DNA of 64,000 bases, taken from the NCBI RefSeq assembly GCF_002954265.1, contig NZ_PPSL01000005.1, forward strand, positions 62,001 to 126,000. Direction: 5' to 3'. Source of the DNA: Flavipsychrobacter stenotrophus (lineage in GTDB: Bacteria; Bacteroidota; Bacteroidia; Chitinophagales; Chitinophagaceae). Under the pieces are notes generated by a model that saw only the letters and a program-made list of their open reading frames with translations, searched no databases and was not told the origin of the DNA. Positions 32,811 to 42,624 of the stretch are shown piece after piece. Position 1 is the first letter of the stretch. Every line of letters begins with the position of its first letter. Made by a program: the position numbers and the translations under genes.

Positions 32811-34862
32811 ATGATTAAAAAACTGCCGGGCATTTTAGCCCTTGCTGCATTAACTGTAGCATGTAATCAACCTGCAAAAGAAGCCGCCAAAGAAGATATT
32901 TTGGGCGCACACAGGGATACAACTGTAAGACCTAACGACGATTTCTTTGCCTATGCAAATGGCGGCTGGATCAAACAAAACCCTATACCCGGCGATGAGA
33001 CTACCTGGGGTGTAGGTGAGTTGGTGCAAAAAGAACTATATGCCAAGCTGAAACATATCAATGAAGAAGCAGACCAGAAAGCAGAAAAAAGCGGTTCTGG
33101 TCAGCAGATCGGTGATTTCTGGCATAGTGCTATGGATTCCGCTGCAATAGAGAAGAACGGCATTGAGCCACTCCGTGCGGAACTGGACAAAATAGCTGCG
33201 CTCAAAACACCCGCTGATGTGATGAACCAGACTGCACATATGCATGTATATGGCATTGGTGTATTTTTTGGCGAGGGTGTAGGACAGGACCCTAAGAACA
33301 GTAACGTACAGGCGTACCAGATGAGCCAGGGCGGATTGGGATTACCAAGCCGCGATTATTATTTTAATACCGACGAGCGCACCATGAAGATACGCAATGC
33401 CTACCCCGGCTATATTGCCAATATCTTTAAGAATATGGGTGTAGACAGCGCTCAGGCAAAAGCAAAAGCAGCCGCAATACTTGCTCTCGAAACCAAAATG
33501 GCAGCAGCATCGCGCAAGCTGGAAGACCTTCGCGACCCATACAAGAACTATAACAAGTACGCCATAAGCGACCTAAAGAAGATAGCACCAAATACCGACT
33601 GGCCGGGCGTACTGAAACAGATAGGTGTTAAGAGTGTAGACAGCGTTATAGTTGGTCAGCCGGAGTTTTATACCGCACTGGATAAGCTGGTAAAGACAAC
33701 TGACATACAGACACTGAAGGATTACATGACCTTTCATTTGATCAAGGACAATACCAGTTTCCTGAGCAAGCCATATTTCGATGCATCTTTCAACTTTTAC
33801 GGTAAGATCATTCGTGGCGCGCAGGAGCCAAAACCACGCTGGCGCAGGGCGTTGGACGCTGAACAAGGCGTAATAGGTGAATCACTGGGTAAGCTGTTTG
33901 TGAAAGAATACTTCAGCGAAAAGGCGAAAGCCCGCTATGAGCAGATGATAGAAAACGTGCGTATAGCTTATAAGGCCCGCATTGAAAAACTGGACTGGAT
34001 GAGCGACAGCACCAAGAAAAAAGCTATTCATAAGTTGATGGCCATAAAGAAAAAGGTGGGCTACCCTGATGCAGACAAATGGAAAGACCTGTCATCTATG
34101 AAAATAGACAGAGGTGCATATGTAACTAATATGATGCGCGCTAATGAATGGTGGAATAACTACTCACTGAACAAGCTGGGCAAGCCGGTAAACCGCGAAG
34201 AGTGGGATATGACCCCGCAGACCTACAATGCTTACTACAACCCGTCTAATAACGAAATAGTATTACCTGCGGCCATGATGACCGTACCAGGTTTTAAAGA
34301 CGAGGAACTAGATGACGCTTTGGTATATGGCTACACAGCTGCCAGCACCGTAGGACATGAAATAACACATGGCTTTGACGATGAAGGCCGCCAGTATGAC
34401 GAAGATGGCAACCTGCACAACTGGTGGGGACCCAGCGATTCGGCACAGTTTGTAACCAGGGCCAATGTATTGGCTATGCAGTTTAATATGATGAGGCCAT
34501 TTGCACCTAAGGATACAGCGAGCCACATAAATGGCAAGGCAACACTGGGTGAAAACCTGGCTGACCTTGGCGGTATATTAATAGGTCTGGATGCGTTCAA
34601 ACAAACTGAAGCCTATAAGAAAGGTGAGAAGATCAATGGTATGACACCAACGCAGCGCTTCTTCCTTGGTTATTCTCTCGGATGGCTATTGGCTGAGCGT
34701 GATGAAACCATAGCTACCCAGTTGTTGACCGACGTGCACTCACCGGCTAAGTACCGCGTGAATGGTCCGTTTCCTAACGTACCTGACTTTTACGAAGCGT
34801 TTGGCATAAAAGCCGGCGACAAGATGTTTATTGCTGATAGCGCGAGAGTGCATTTGTGGTAA
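32811..34862 (+). CDS. M13 family metallopeptidase (neprilysin/PepO-like) lipoprotein
   Basis: A 683-residue zinc endopeptidase with a lipoprotein signal (MIKKLPGILALAALTVA|C). The M13 N-terminal domain starts at RPNDDFFAYANGGWIKQNPIP. The catalytic site is complete: VGHEITHGFDDEG (HEITH at 516-520), the Glu ligand in ENLADLGG (from 581), and NAYYNPSNNEIVLPAAMM upstream. The RVNGPFPNVPDFYEAFGI end binds substrate in relatives. It degrades peptides at the periplasmic face. A strong terminator follows. Confidence 0.93.
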   Translation: MIKKLPGILALAALTVACNQPAKEAAKEDILGAHRDTTVRPNDDFFAYANGGWIKQNPIPGDETTWGVGELVQKELYAKLKHINEEADQKAEKSGSGQQIGDFWHSAMDSAAIEKNGIEPLRAELDKIAALKTPADVMNQTAHMHVYGIGVFFGEGVGQDPKNSNVQAYQMSQGGLGLPSRDYYFNTDERTMKIRNAYPGYIANIFKNMGVDSAQAKAKAAAILALETKMAAASRKLEDLRDPYKNYNKYAISDLKKIAPNTDWPGVLKQIGVKSVDSVIVGQPEFYTALDKLVKTTDIQTLKDYMTFHLIKDNTSFLSKPYFDASFNFYGKIIRGAQEPKPRWRRALDAEQGVIGESLGKLFVKEYFSEKAKARYEQMIENVRIAYKARIEKLDWMSDSTKKKAIHKLMAIKKKVGYPDADKWKDLSSMKIDRGAYVTNMMRANEWWNNYSLNKLGKPVNREEWDMTPQTYNAYYNPSNNEIVLPAAMMTVPGFKDEELDDALVYGYTAASTVGHEITHGFDDEGRQYDEDGNLHNWWGPSDSAQFVTRANVLAMQFNMMRPFAPKDTASHINGKATLGENLADLGGILIGLDAFKQTEAYKKGEKINGMTPTQRFFLGYSLGWLLAERDETIATQLLTDVHSPAKYRVNGPFPNVPDFYEAFGIKAGDKMFIADSARVHLW

Positions 34863-34880
34863 GAACACATGAGTACAATA

Positions 34881-34915
34881 AATAACAAAACCGCCTATCC
34901 GGCGGTTTTGTTATT
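34881..34915 (+). terminator. Terminator of the M13 peptidase gene
   Basis: A 15-bp perfect stem AATAACAAAACCGCC / GGCGGTTTTGTTATT with loop TATCC, 18 bp after the stop codon. Confidence 0.88.
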
Positions 34916-34918
34916 TAA

Positions 34919-35233
34919 GTGAATGTCAGAACAAGGATTTCTAAAGGATTAGGGGAATTTCTTAATGCCGGATGCAAAATAAACACACCCGGAGGCTGTT
35001 GCTCAGGAGACACAACAGCGGCAGATGGGCGTCGTTACAGAGTGACCAAAACCGAATACGGTCAGATAGGACCGACCGCAAGCATTTTAGAGCGTTCAGC
35101 TAGAAAGTTCTCCAGGCACCTCTGTAATGGAAGTGGTGGCGATGAAAGCGGAATTTGGTTTTATAACGGCGCATGTCGTGCCTGTAGCAACTGCTCAGAA
35201 ACACAAGCAACAAAAGACATGAAATTATCCTGA
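34919..35233 (+). CDS. Questionable Cys-rich small protein
   Basis: A 104-codon frame opening with GTG directly after a stop codon and just past the terminator. It has eight cysteines, some paired (GGCCSGDTTAADGRRYRV, and GACRACSNCSET), and no signal peptide or hydrophobic helix. The Cys clusters give it a protein-like look, but there is no good start or promoter and no family I recognise. It may be the 3' remnant of a decayed gene. The 520-bp gap to the TonB receptor otherwise holds only a -7-like TATCTTTG at 35380-35387. Confidence 0.25.
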   Translation: MNVRTRISKGLGEFLNAGCKINTPGGCCSGDTTAADGRRYRVTKTEYGQIGPTASILERSARKFSRHLCNGSGGDESGIWFYNGACRACSNCSETQATKDMKLS

Positions 35234-35435
35234 ATAGATTATTTCTCATAAGTATGCAAAGTTAATAAAACAGTTTATTTTTCAAAGCATACTGTTAAAG
35301 TCTCTATTATTAACTTTTTCTACACATTTCAAAGGCAATAGTCAGTATGAGTGCCCCCATTTTTAATTCTTTTAACCATTATCTTTGTCGCGCTTGTCAA
35401 AAAGTCAAAGCAGATCTTCTTAACATATATTCTTA

Positions 35436-37787
35436 ATGAAACACAATTACCGTACGCATAAAAGAGTCAGCCTTATCGCTGTGATCCTATTCCTCTTTTC
35501 AGCAGCAGCTATAGCCCAGAACGGAACGATCAAGGGGTTTGTTTATGACAAGAAAACAGGTGAACCTTTAACTTATACCAACATCATAGTAATGCACTCT
35601 ACCAATGGCGTGCAAACGGATAATAATGGTTATTTCTCTATATCACTGGCGCCGGGCACTTACTCATTGCTGACAACTACGCTGGGCTATGATTCCAGCA
35701 TCATCAACGTTGTTGTGGGTAAAGATGATATCATCACCAAGAAAATCATGCTTTCTCAATTGCAGAAGGAACTGAAAACCGTGGAGATCAAAGGCGCCAA
35801 AAAAGATAAGGCGGTAAGGATCAATACAGGCGTAACCAAGATCACTCCGCAGGAGATGAAAAAACTACCAAGTGCGGGCGGAGAACCCGATCTGGCGCAG
35901 TACCTGCAGGTAATACCGGGTGTGGTATTTACCGGTGATCAGGGTGGACAACTTTATATTCGTGGTGGCTCGCCATCACAAACAGGTATTTATCTTGATG
36001 GGGTAACTATTTACAATCCATTCCACTCCATAGGCCTTTATTCAGTATTTGAGACAGAAGCCATACGTAGCGCAGATGTTTATACCGCAGGCTTCAACGC
36101 CCAATATGGCAATCGTACCTCAGCAATAGTTGACGTACACTATAAGGATGGCAATAAAAATAACCTTGCCGGCGTTGTATCTGTATCACCAATCATGGCA
36201 CGTGTAATGCTGGAAGGACCGTTGTTAAAGTCAAAAAAAGAGGATAACGGAGCGGGCATCACCTTCCTATTGACAGCGAAGAGCAGCTACCTGGACCAGA
36301 CATCTAAATCTATTTATGCCGGTCTTGGCGACGTATTCAAAAATGGCCTTCCTTACAGCTTTACCGACCTTTATGGTAAGGTTACTTTCAATGGTGACAA
36401 TGGCAGTAAAATGAACCTGTTCGCTTTCAACTTTGATGACAAAGCCAGCCTGCTGAATGACGTTACCCACAAAAGTGATGGTGACTACCACTGGAAGGCA
36501 TTGGGTGCGGGTACAACTTTCATAGTATCTCCGGGTAACACCGCAGCATTGATAGACGGTAAATTTGCATTCTCTAACTACAACATCAGCCTGGGACAGG
36601 TAGATGTGCCGACAGATACAATACCGAGCACCAGCCAGATCAGCGGATTTGAGTCTGCAATCAACTTTACTTACTTCCTGCCTAATTACAGCCAGATAAA
36701 GTATGGTGTAGAAGTAAGCGGTGTGCATACATCACTCAACTACTACAGTGCTGCCGGTATCAGCACCACGCTCGATCGCCAGAGCACCAACGCTTCCATC
36801 TACTTTATGTACAGGCAGATATTCAAGGGTAAATTCATCTTCGAACCAAGCTTCAGAGTTCAATACTATTCTGAGTTGAACAAACTATCTCCTCAGCCAA
36901 GATTAGGTGTTAAGTACAATATCTCTGACAATGTTCGTTTGAAAGGTGCAACAGGCCTTTATGCGCAGAACATCATCAGCACCAAGACCGACCGCGATAT
37001 AGTGAATCTATTTACTGGCTTCCTTTTGAGCCCGGATGAGCAGATAAAGAATGCTGACGGACAAGATGTAAAATCAAACCTACAAACTGCTTTTCATGCA
37101 GTTACGGGTATAGAGGTAGACGTAGACCGCGTAGAATTTAACTTAGAGCCATGGGTAAAAGTGTTTGGCCAGATAGATGAAATGAACAGGGATAAGCAGA
37201 AAGCCGGTGATGCAAATTTTGTTGCCGCAAATGGCCGTGCTTATGGTGTTGACCTGTCTGCGAAATATAGCTACCAGAGGTTCTACATTTGGGGTGCAGT
37301 TGGTTACCAGAAGGTAACTTACACCAGCATTGGCCCTGATGGCGAGAAGCAGACCTACCCTACTCCATTTGATACCCGCATGAATGCCAATGGATTGGTA
37401 TCATATTCTGCAGGTAAGAAAAAAGATTGGGAACTCTCTGCCCGTTTCAACATACACTCGCCATTCCCATTCACACAGACACAAGGCTTTTATGAGCAGG
37501 TGAACTTTGCAGGTGGTGGCTTGGCAAGCAACCCATTGAGCCAGAATGGTGGCCTGGGCGTGTTGTATGCTAATGAGATCAATGGCGGCCGCCTTTCATG
37601 GTACCACCGCTTAGACTTGTCTGTAAAGAAGCATTTCATATTTAAGAATAAGAGCGGACTGGATGCAACAATTGCTGTGACCAACGCATATGACAGAAGC
37701 AACATCTTCTATGTAAACCGTATTACCAACGGCAGAACATACCAGTTGCCACTGTTCCCTAGTGCCAATGTTACCTGGAATTTCTAA
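35436..37787 (+). CDS. TonB-dependent receptor with carboxypeptidase-like N-terminal domain
   Basis: A 783-residue outer-membrane protein (signal ending AAAIAQ). Residues 28-115 are a carboxypeptidase-D regulatory-like beta sandwich (GTIKGFVYDKKTGEPLTYTN, FSISLAPGTYSLLTTTLGYD). A plug domain follows (LPSAGGEPDLAQYLQVIPGV, GQLYIRGGSPSQTGIYLDGV), then the 22-strand barrel ending in PLFPSANVTWNF with a terminal Phe. It imports an unknown large nutrient with TonB energy. No SusD partner follows; instead come a large TPR protein (17 bp) and a second barrel, so the three appear to be one transcription unit. A TATCTTTG -7 element lies 48 bp upstream. Confidence 0.9.
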   Translation: MKHNYRTHKRVSLIAVILFLFSAAAIAQNGTIKGFVYDKKTGEPLTYTNIIVMHSTNGVQTDNNGYFSISLAPGTYSLLTTTLGYDSSIINVVVGKDDIITKKIMLSQLQKELKTVEIKGAKKDKAVRINTGVTKITPQEMKKLPSAGGEPDLAQYLQVIPGVVFTGDQGGQLYIRGGSPSQTGIYLDGVTIYNPFHSIGLYSVFETEAIRSADVYTAGFNAQYGNRTSAIVDVHYKDGNKNNLAGVVSVSPIMARVMLEGPLLKSKKEDNGAGITFLLTAKSSYLDQTSKSIYAGLGDVFKNGLPYSFTDLYGKVTFNGDNGSKMNLFAFNFDDKASLLNDVTHKSDGDYHWKALGAGTTFIVSPGNTAALIDGKFAFSNYNISLGQVDVPTDTIPSTSQISGFESAINFTYFLPNYSQIKYGVEVSGVHTSLNYYSAAGISTTLDRQSTNASIYFMYRQIFKGKFIFEPSFRVQYYSELNKLSPQPRLGVKYNISDNVRLKGATGLYAQNIISTKTDRDIVNLFTGFLLSPDEQIKNADGQDVKSNLQTAFHAVTGIEVDVDRVEFNLEPWVKVFGQIDEMNRDKQKAGDANFVAANGRAYGVDLSAKYSYQRFYIWGAVGYQKVTYTSIGPDGEKQTYPTPFDTRMNANGLVSYSAGKKKDWELSARFNIHSPFPFTQTQGFYEQVNFAGGGLASNPLSQNGGLGVLYANEINGGRLSWYHRLDLSVKKHFIFKNKSGLDATIAVTNAYDRSNIFYVNRITNGRTYQLPLFPSANVTWNF

Positions 37788-37804
37788 TAACCAATGAGAA
37801 CTGA

Positions 37805-40800
37805 ATGATAATACGTAAGCGAAACCGGCCATATTTCTATTTGTTATTTGCCTTGCTAGGCCCGGCATTCAGCATTACGGCCCATGGCCAGGTATTATCA
37901 CCGGATCAACCCAACAACAGGGCATTACTACTGGCAGAAGAGCAGTATAAGCAGGGACATTATACCCTGTCTAAACAGAGTGCAACTAATTACCTGGCAA
38001 ACCGGGACGAGAAAGTATCGACTGAAAAAACAGCCGACGCCGACAGGGCTAATTTTATCATTGTTATCAGCAACCTGAAAACAAATGTTCCTTACTGCCT
38101 GTATAATGCCGACAGACTGATTGCCACTACACAAAACGTAGCCTATAAGCAGCGTACTATGTTTGCCCTGGCACAGTACTTTTTTCTGCATAACCAGCTA
38201 ACGCAGGCCATTTACTTTTATGAAAATGCCGGGCTCGACAACCTGACCAACAGCGAGATCGCAGACCTTAAGTTTGAACTGGCTTACTGTTATTTCAACA
38301 ATAAACAGTTTGACAAGTCTACCCTATTATTTGCCGCTATTAAGGAAATAAAGGATGGCAAATACTACATGGCAGGCAACTATTACTATGGCCTGCTGGC
38401 ATACAATAACAATAAGTACGCTGAAGCATTACAGAGCTTTGAAAAAGTAAGAGACGACAAAGAATACCGCTCAATAGTACCGTACTATATTGCCGAGATC
38501 TATTACTTCATGGGCAATAAGGCCAAGGCAATAGAAGAAGGTAAAGCAATAATAAAGGCGCGTGACAAGAGCTATTACGATAACGAAGTGCATCTGCTGA
38601 TAGCGCAGTGCATGTTTGAAGATAAGCAATACAGCGATGCTAAGCCTTACTTTGAATATTACTACGAGCACACCAACCAGATAAAGAAAGAAGACCTCTA
38701 CAAAATTGCCTACTGCTACTACAGACTGAATGAGTGGCAGAATGCTGAGGATAAATTCAAGCTGCTGAGCAACGCCAATGATTCAATGGGCCAGTCGTCT
38801 ATGTATCTGCTTGGCGACTGCTACATGAAGACCGGCGACAGGCAGAGCGCACGTAATGCATTCGGGATATGCGCCGACATGCCTTACAATCCCGGTCAGC
38901 AGGAAGCATCTATGATACTGTATGCCCGCATCAGCTATGAAGCGGGATATAATGATGAGGCGCTGCGTCAGCTTTATACCTTACTCAAGACCTTCCCATC
39001 GAGCCAGTATAAAGATGAAGCGAATACACTGCTATCCAGCCTGCTGATCAAGACCAATAATTTTGAAGAAGCGCTGAAATACCTGGACAAGGTAAACAAC
39101 AAGGAAAAGAACTACTGGATGGTGTTCCAGAAGGCCACCTATTTGTTTGCAGTGCAGCAGTTCCGCAGTGGCGATATGGCAAAGGCCTACAGCTATTTCA
39201 ATTCTTCTCTGCTCCACCCTATAGATCCGTTGTTTGAATGCGCGGCCTACTTCTGGAAAGGAGAATTGGCCTACCGCATGCACAAGTATGGTGATGCAAT
39301 TAGTGCAAGCAAACAGTTTATAGACCGCAAGACAGACAAGGTAGACCTTACAAGGGTAAGTCCGCAGGCGACAATACAGCATGCTTACCTGAACATGGGT
39401 TTTGCCGCAATGGAAGGACAGAATTTCAGCGATGCGCAAACGTATTTTAATCATGCACAGCAGGCCAAAGGTGAAGATGATTATTCAGGTGTAATGGCCC
39501 GCCTGCGTGAGGCTGACGCCGTATTTATGCAGCAGAATTATGTGAAGGCAATAACCCTGTATGATAAGATAAGCACGACAGACACTGCGAATGCCGACTA
39601 CGCCAAATACCAGAGGAGCATAATACTGGGATTGCAAGGCAAGAACAATGAGAAGATCAATGTGCTGCAAACGCTGACCAACCGCGCTACGCCATCTGTA
39701 TATAATGTAACCGCATTGTACGAAATGGCTGTTACCTATATAGAACTGGACAAGTATCCGCAGGCGCTGAGTACACTGAAACGTATCACAGATTCATCGA
39801 ACGATAAGAGTGCGGCACCTAAGGCTTGGCTGAAGGTGGGCTATATTTACCAGCAGACCAATGACAATAACAAAGCCATTGATGCTTACAAGCGTATTGT
39901 TACAGAATTCCCGGCATCGGAAGAGCGCATAGCGGCACTAAGTGCATTGAAGAGCCTGTATATACAGGGCAATCAACCGGCTGCGTTCTCACAATTGCTG
40001 AAAGACAATAACCTGCCATCGGCAGAAAGTGCATCAATAGATTCCACCTATTATGCTGCTGCGGAAACACAGTTTGCCGCCGGCAAGTGGGATAATGCCA
40101 TGCGTGCATTTACTAATTACCTGCAGCAATATCCTAACGGTGTATTTGCCATTAAAGCACATTACTACAGGGGTGAAAGCAACTTCCAGCTACGCAATTT
40201 TAAGGAAGCACTGGATGATTTTGATTCTGTGTTAGTGCATCCATGGAATGACTTCTCTGAGAATAGTGCGCGCCACGCAGCTGCTATGGCCTATGACAAG
40301 AAAGACTACACCGCTGCCTACGGCTACTACCTGAAAATGCGTAATAATAGTGGCACTAACCAACAGCTGCTACAAACCGCATATAACGGACTTGTAAAGA
40401 GTGGCTACAATTCGGAAAAATATGGCGAAACCAGTGCCTTTGCAGATTCACTACTGACAATGAAAGGACTGCCGGCTGATATGATCAACGAGACATTGTT
40501 GTATAAAGCAAAAGCACTGCAGCATTTTGAAAAAACAGACTCGGCACTTTATACGTATCAACAACTGAGCCTGAACACCAGCGGCGATATTGCAGCTGAA
40601 TCGCGCTTCCATATCTCTGAGATATACCTGGCGCAAGACAGCCTGAAAGATGCAGAAGAAGCCGCCAATGAGACCATTAAGATGTCGGCAGGCAACGACT
40701 ACTGGATAGTAAAGTCCTACATACTGCTGGGAGATATATTCATTAAGCAGAAAGACTATTTCAATGCAAAGGCTACATTATCAAGTGTTGTAAAGCACAC

Positions 40801-40891
40801 GAAGAATGCGGAACTGAAAGCTGAAGCAACGAAGAGACTGGCAGAAGTAAAAGTACTGGAGAAACAAAAAAGTAAACTGAAAGACGATTAG
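37805..40891 (+). CDS. Large secreted TPR protein
   Basis: A 1028-residue protein with a signal peptide (FYLLFALLGPAFSITAHGQ). More or less the whole length is TPR helices, for example YYYGLLAYNNNKYAEALQSFEKV, YKIAYCYYRLNEWQNAEDKFKLL, AWLKVGYIYQQTNDNNKAIDAY and HYYRGESNFQLRNFKEALDDF. The spacing of A.......Y...G.Y..A...F motifs implies 15-20 repeats. It should be a periplasmic scaffold. Its position between a TonB receptor and a beta-barrel protein, with gaps of 17 and 46 bp, suggests an envelope complex. The exact role is unknown. Confidence 0.8.
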   Translation: MIIRKRNRPYFYLLFALLGPAFSITAHGQVLSPDQPNNRALLLAEEQYKQGHYTLSKQSATNYLANRDEKVSTEKTADADRANFIIVISNLKTNVPYCLYNADRLIATTQNVAYKQRTMFALAQYFFLHNQLTQAIYFYENAGLDNLTNSEIADLKFELAYCYFNNKQFDKSTLLFAAIKEIKDGKYYMAGNYYYGLLAYNNNKYAEALQSFEKVRDDKEYRSIVPYYIAEIYYFMGNKAKAIEEGKAIIKARDKSYYDNEVHLLIAQCMFEDKQYSDAKPYFEYYYEHTNQIKKEDLYKIAYCYYRLNEWQNAEDKFKLLSNANDSMGQSSMYLLGDCYMKTGDRQSARNAFGICADMPYNPGQQEASMILYARISYEAGYNDEALRQLYTLLKTFPSSQYKDEANTLLSSLLIKTNNFEEALKYLDKVNNKEKNYWMVFQKATYLFAVQQFRSGDMAKAYSYFNSSLLHPIDPLFECAAYFWKGELAYRMHKYGDAISASKQFIDRKTDKVDLTRVSPQATIQHAYLNMGFAAMEGQNFSDAQTYFNHAQQAKGEDDYSGVMARLREADAVFMQQNYVKAITLYDKISTTDTANADYAKYQRSIILGLQGKNNEKINVLQTLTNRATPSVYNVTALYEMAVTYIELDKYPQALSTLKRITDSSNDKSAAPKAWLKVGYIYQQTNDNNKAIDAYKRIVTEFPASEERIAALSALKSLYIQGNQPAAFSQLLKDNNLPSAESASIDSTYYAAAETQFAAGKWDNAMRAFTNYLQQYPNGVFAIKAHYYRGESNFQLRNFKEALDDFDSVLVHPWNDFSENSARHAAAMAYDKKDYTAAYGYYLKMRNNSGTNQQLLQTAYNGLVKSGYNSEKYGETSAFADSLLTMKGLPADMINETLLYKAKALQHFEKTDSALYTYQQLSLNTSGDIAAESRFHISEIYLAQDSLKDAEEAANETIKMSAGNDYWIVKSYILLGDIFIKQKDYFNAKATLSSVVKHTKNAELKAEATKRLAEVKVLEKQKSKLKDD

Positions 40892-40937
40892 ATAGTACAT
40901 AGTCGACTTACTTAGAGAACAAAAACAACAACCAACC

Positions 40938-42584
40938 ATGAGGGTAAGACCTTTTATAATACTAGCAGTATCTCTTGCCACGGCTCACAATGCCATGGGG
41001 CAACAGCATGCGGATACAGTACTGAAAGGCTCCACCATTGAGGTGATACAATCTTACAAACCACAGGTAAGAAAAGCACCTAAGCCTGAATGGGTGCCGC
41101 AGATACCACCTGCCGATACATCGAGACCTATACTGAATTATGATGTACCACAGCAAACACTTTATTATACTTACAAATCGGGCGCGTTAAGGCCACTAGC
41201 GTTAGGTAAGGATTCTTTAATGATACCCTATCCTAACTATATTAAAGCGGGTGGAGGTAATCTATCCACCCTTTACTTTGATGCCGGGATCGGCAGCCTG
41301 AAGGGCAAGAACTATGAAACAAGTATTCATCTGCACCACCTGTCGCAGAAGGGAAATATTGATAAGCAACAATCAGCAATAAGCGGACTGGAAGCAACAG
41401 GTGTGCTGCATGCAGGTTCTTACGAGTGGAAAGGACGACTGGATGTGGAAAGGAACCAATATTTTTTCTATGGTATGGATGAGCACCTGCCTGTATACCC
41501 TTCTACCGCAGACCTGAAGCAGACCTTTACTACCGTAAGAGTGGCTGCTGATATGGTGAATAAGGCACAGTTTGGCGAGCGTAAGATCATCTACTACCCC
41601 ACTGTTGACGCATCCCTATACAATGGCCGTTTCAATGCATCTGAAACCCACTTTGGTTTTAGCGTACCATTATACTTCCGGTTAGACAGTGCTCTGACAC
41701 TGGTTACCGTTGCATCGGCATCGCTCAATCACCTGAAGATGAGTGACAGTGCTACGGGTAATAATCTGGCTACAATAATGCCCGGCATACAGCTGGAAGG
41801 AAAAGTATCGGGCAGAGCTTTGATAGGATTTGCTTTGGGCAAGGGCGGAAAATTTAATGTACTGCCTGAAATCGTTGCCAACTATAAGATCCCTTCTACT
41901 GTACTTACCCTGAGTGGCGGATGGATGGCAGGTGTAAGACAAAACACTTACGAACAACTGACAACTGAAAATCCATACCTCTATACCACTTACCGTAAGC
42001 TATTTAGCGGTAATGGACTGAGGCAGAACAGAAGAGATGAGCTTTTCGCTTCATTAGCAGGCAGCCAGGGCAACCATTTCACCTACTTAGTTAAGGCAAG
42101 CTGGTTAAATTATACTAACCTGGCTACTTACCTGGATACCGGAGTTAACCCAAAGTTCTTTAACGTAATATATAATGATGTAAGCGCTATATCGCTACAT
42201 GCGGCTGCCAGATATACGCAGGCTACCAAGTGGTCGGCTGGAGTATCGGCAGATTTTTATAAGTATTACCAGGGCACTCAAGCCTATGTGTGGCAGCAAC
42301 CTACGCTGAATATAAGGGGAGATTTCTCTATTAACCCGATCAAAGATCTTACCGTTTCTGCCTATGTGGCGGTTTTAGGGGGCATGTATACCATCAATTA
42401 CCTGGGAAAACCGGTAATGATGACTCCGGTAACAGACATAGGTGGCTATGCGGAATACAGGTTGGGCGGACGGCTAAATGTATTTTTACAGGCCAGCAAC
42501 CTGCTAAACAGCAAATATGAGCGTTGGAATTACTACCAGTCATATGGCTTGAATGTATATGGTGGATTACGTTTAAAGTTTTAG
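40938..42584 (+). CDS. Outer-membrane beta-barrel protein (TonB-receptor-like barrel)
   Basis: A 548-residue protein with a signal peptide (MRVRPFIILAVSLATAHNAMGQ). After a proline-rich stretch (IQSYKPQVRKAPKPEWVPQIPP) it has beta-barrel-like alternating strands (AGSYEWKGRLDVERNQYFFYG, KINPIKDLTVSAYVAVLGGMY-like text) and ends GRLNVFLQASNLLNSKYERW then LNVYGGLRLKF. The ASNLLNSKY.RW...Y.. ending is typical of TonB-dependent receptor barrels, but no plug domain is seen. It follows the TPR protein by 46 bp and is followed by the HU/SPOR gene with its own promoter. Function unknown. Confidence 0.7.
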   Translation: MRVRPFIILAVSLATAHNAMGQQHADTVLKGSTIEVIQSYKPQVRKAPKPEWVPQIPPADTSRPILNYDVPQQTLYYTYKSGALRPLALGKDSLMIPYPNYIKAGGGNLSTLYFDAGIGSLKGKNYETSIHLHHLSQKGNIDKQQSAISGLEATGVLHAGSYEWKGRLDVERNQYFFYGMDEHLPVYPSTADLKQTFTTVRVAADMVNKAQFGERKIIYYPTVDASLYNGRFNASETHFGFSVPLYFRLDSALTLVTVASASLNHLKMSDSATGNNLATIMPGIQLEGKVSGRALIGFALGKGGKFNVLPEIVANYKIPSTVLTLSGGWMAGVRQNTYEQLTTENPYLYTTYRKLFSGNGLRQNRRDELFASLAGSQGNHFTYLVKASWLNYTNLATYLDTGVNPKFFNVIYNDVSAISLHAAARYTQATKWSAGVSADFYKYYQGTQAYVWQQPTLNIRGDFSINPIKDLTVSAYVAVLGGMYTINYLGKPVMMTPVTDIGGYAEYRLGGRLNVFLQASNLLNSKYERWNYYQSYGLNVYGGLRLKF

Positions 42585-42585
42585 G

Positions 42586-42615
42586 TTGAAATAATTAATT
42601 TCGGGTGTACTTTTA
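42586..42615 (+). promoter_or_regulatory. Promoter of the HU/SPOR gene
   Basis: TTG (42586-42588), 19 bp, TACTTTTA (42608-42615); the start codon is at 42625, so the leader is very short. TACTTTTA is the same -7 variant as in the three small-RNA cassettes at 49.9-51.1 kb. Confidence 0.6.
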
Positions 42616-42624
42616 CGGGCAGAA

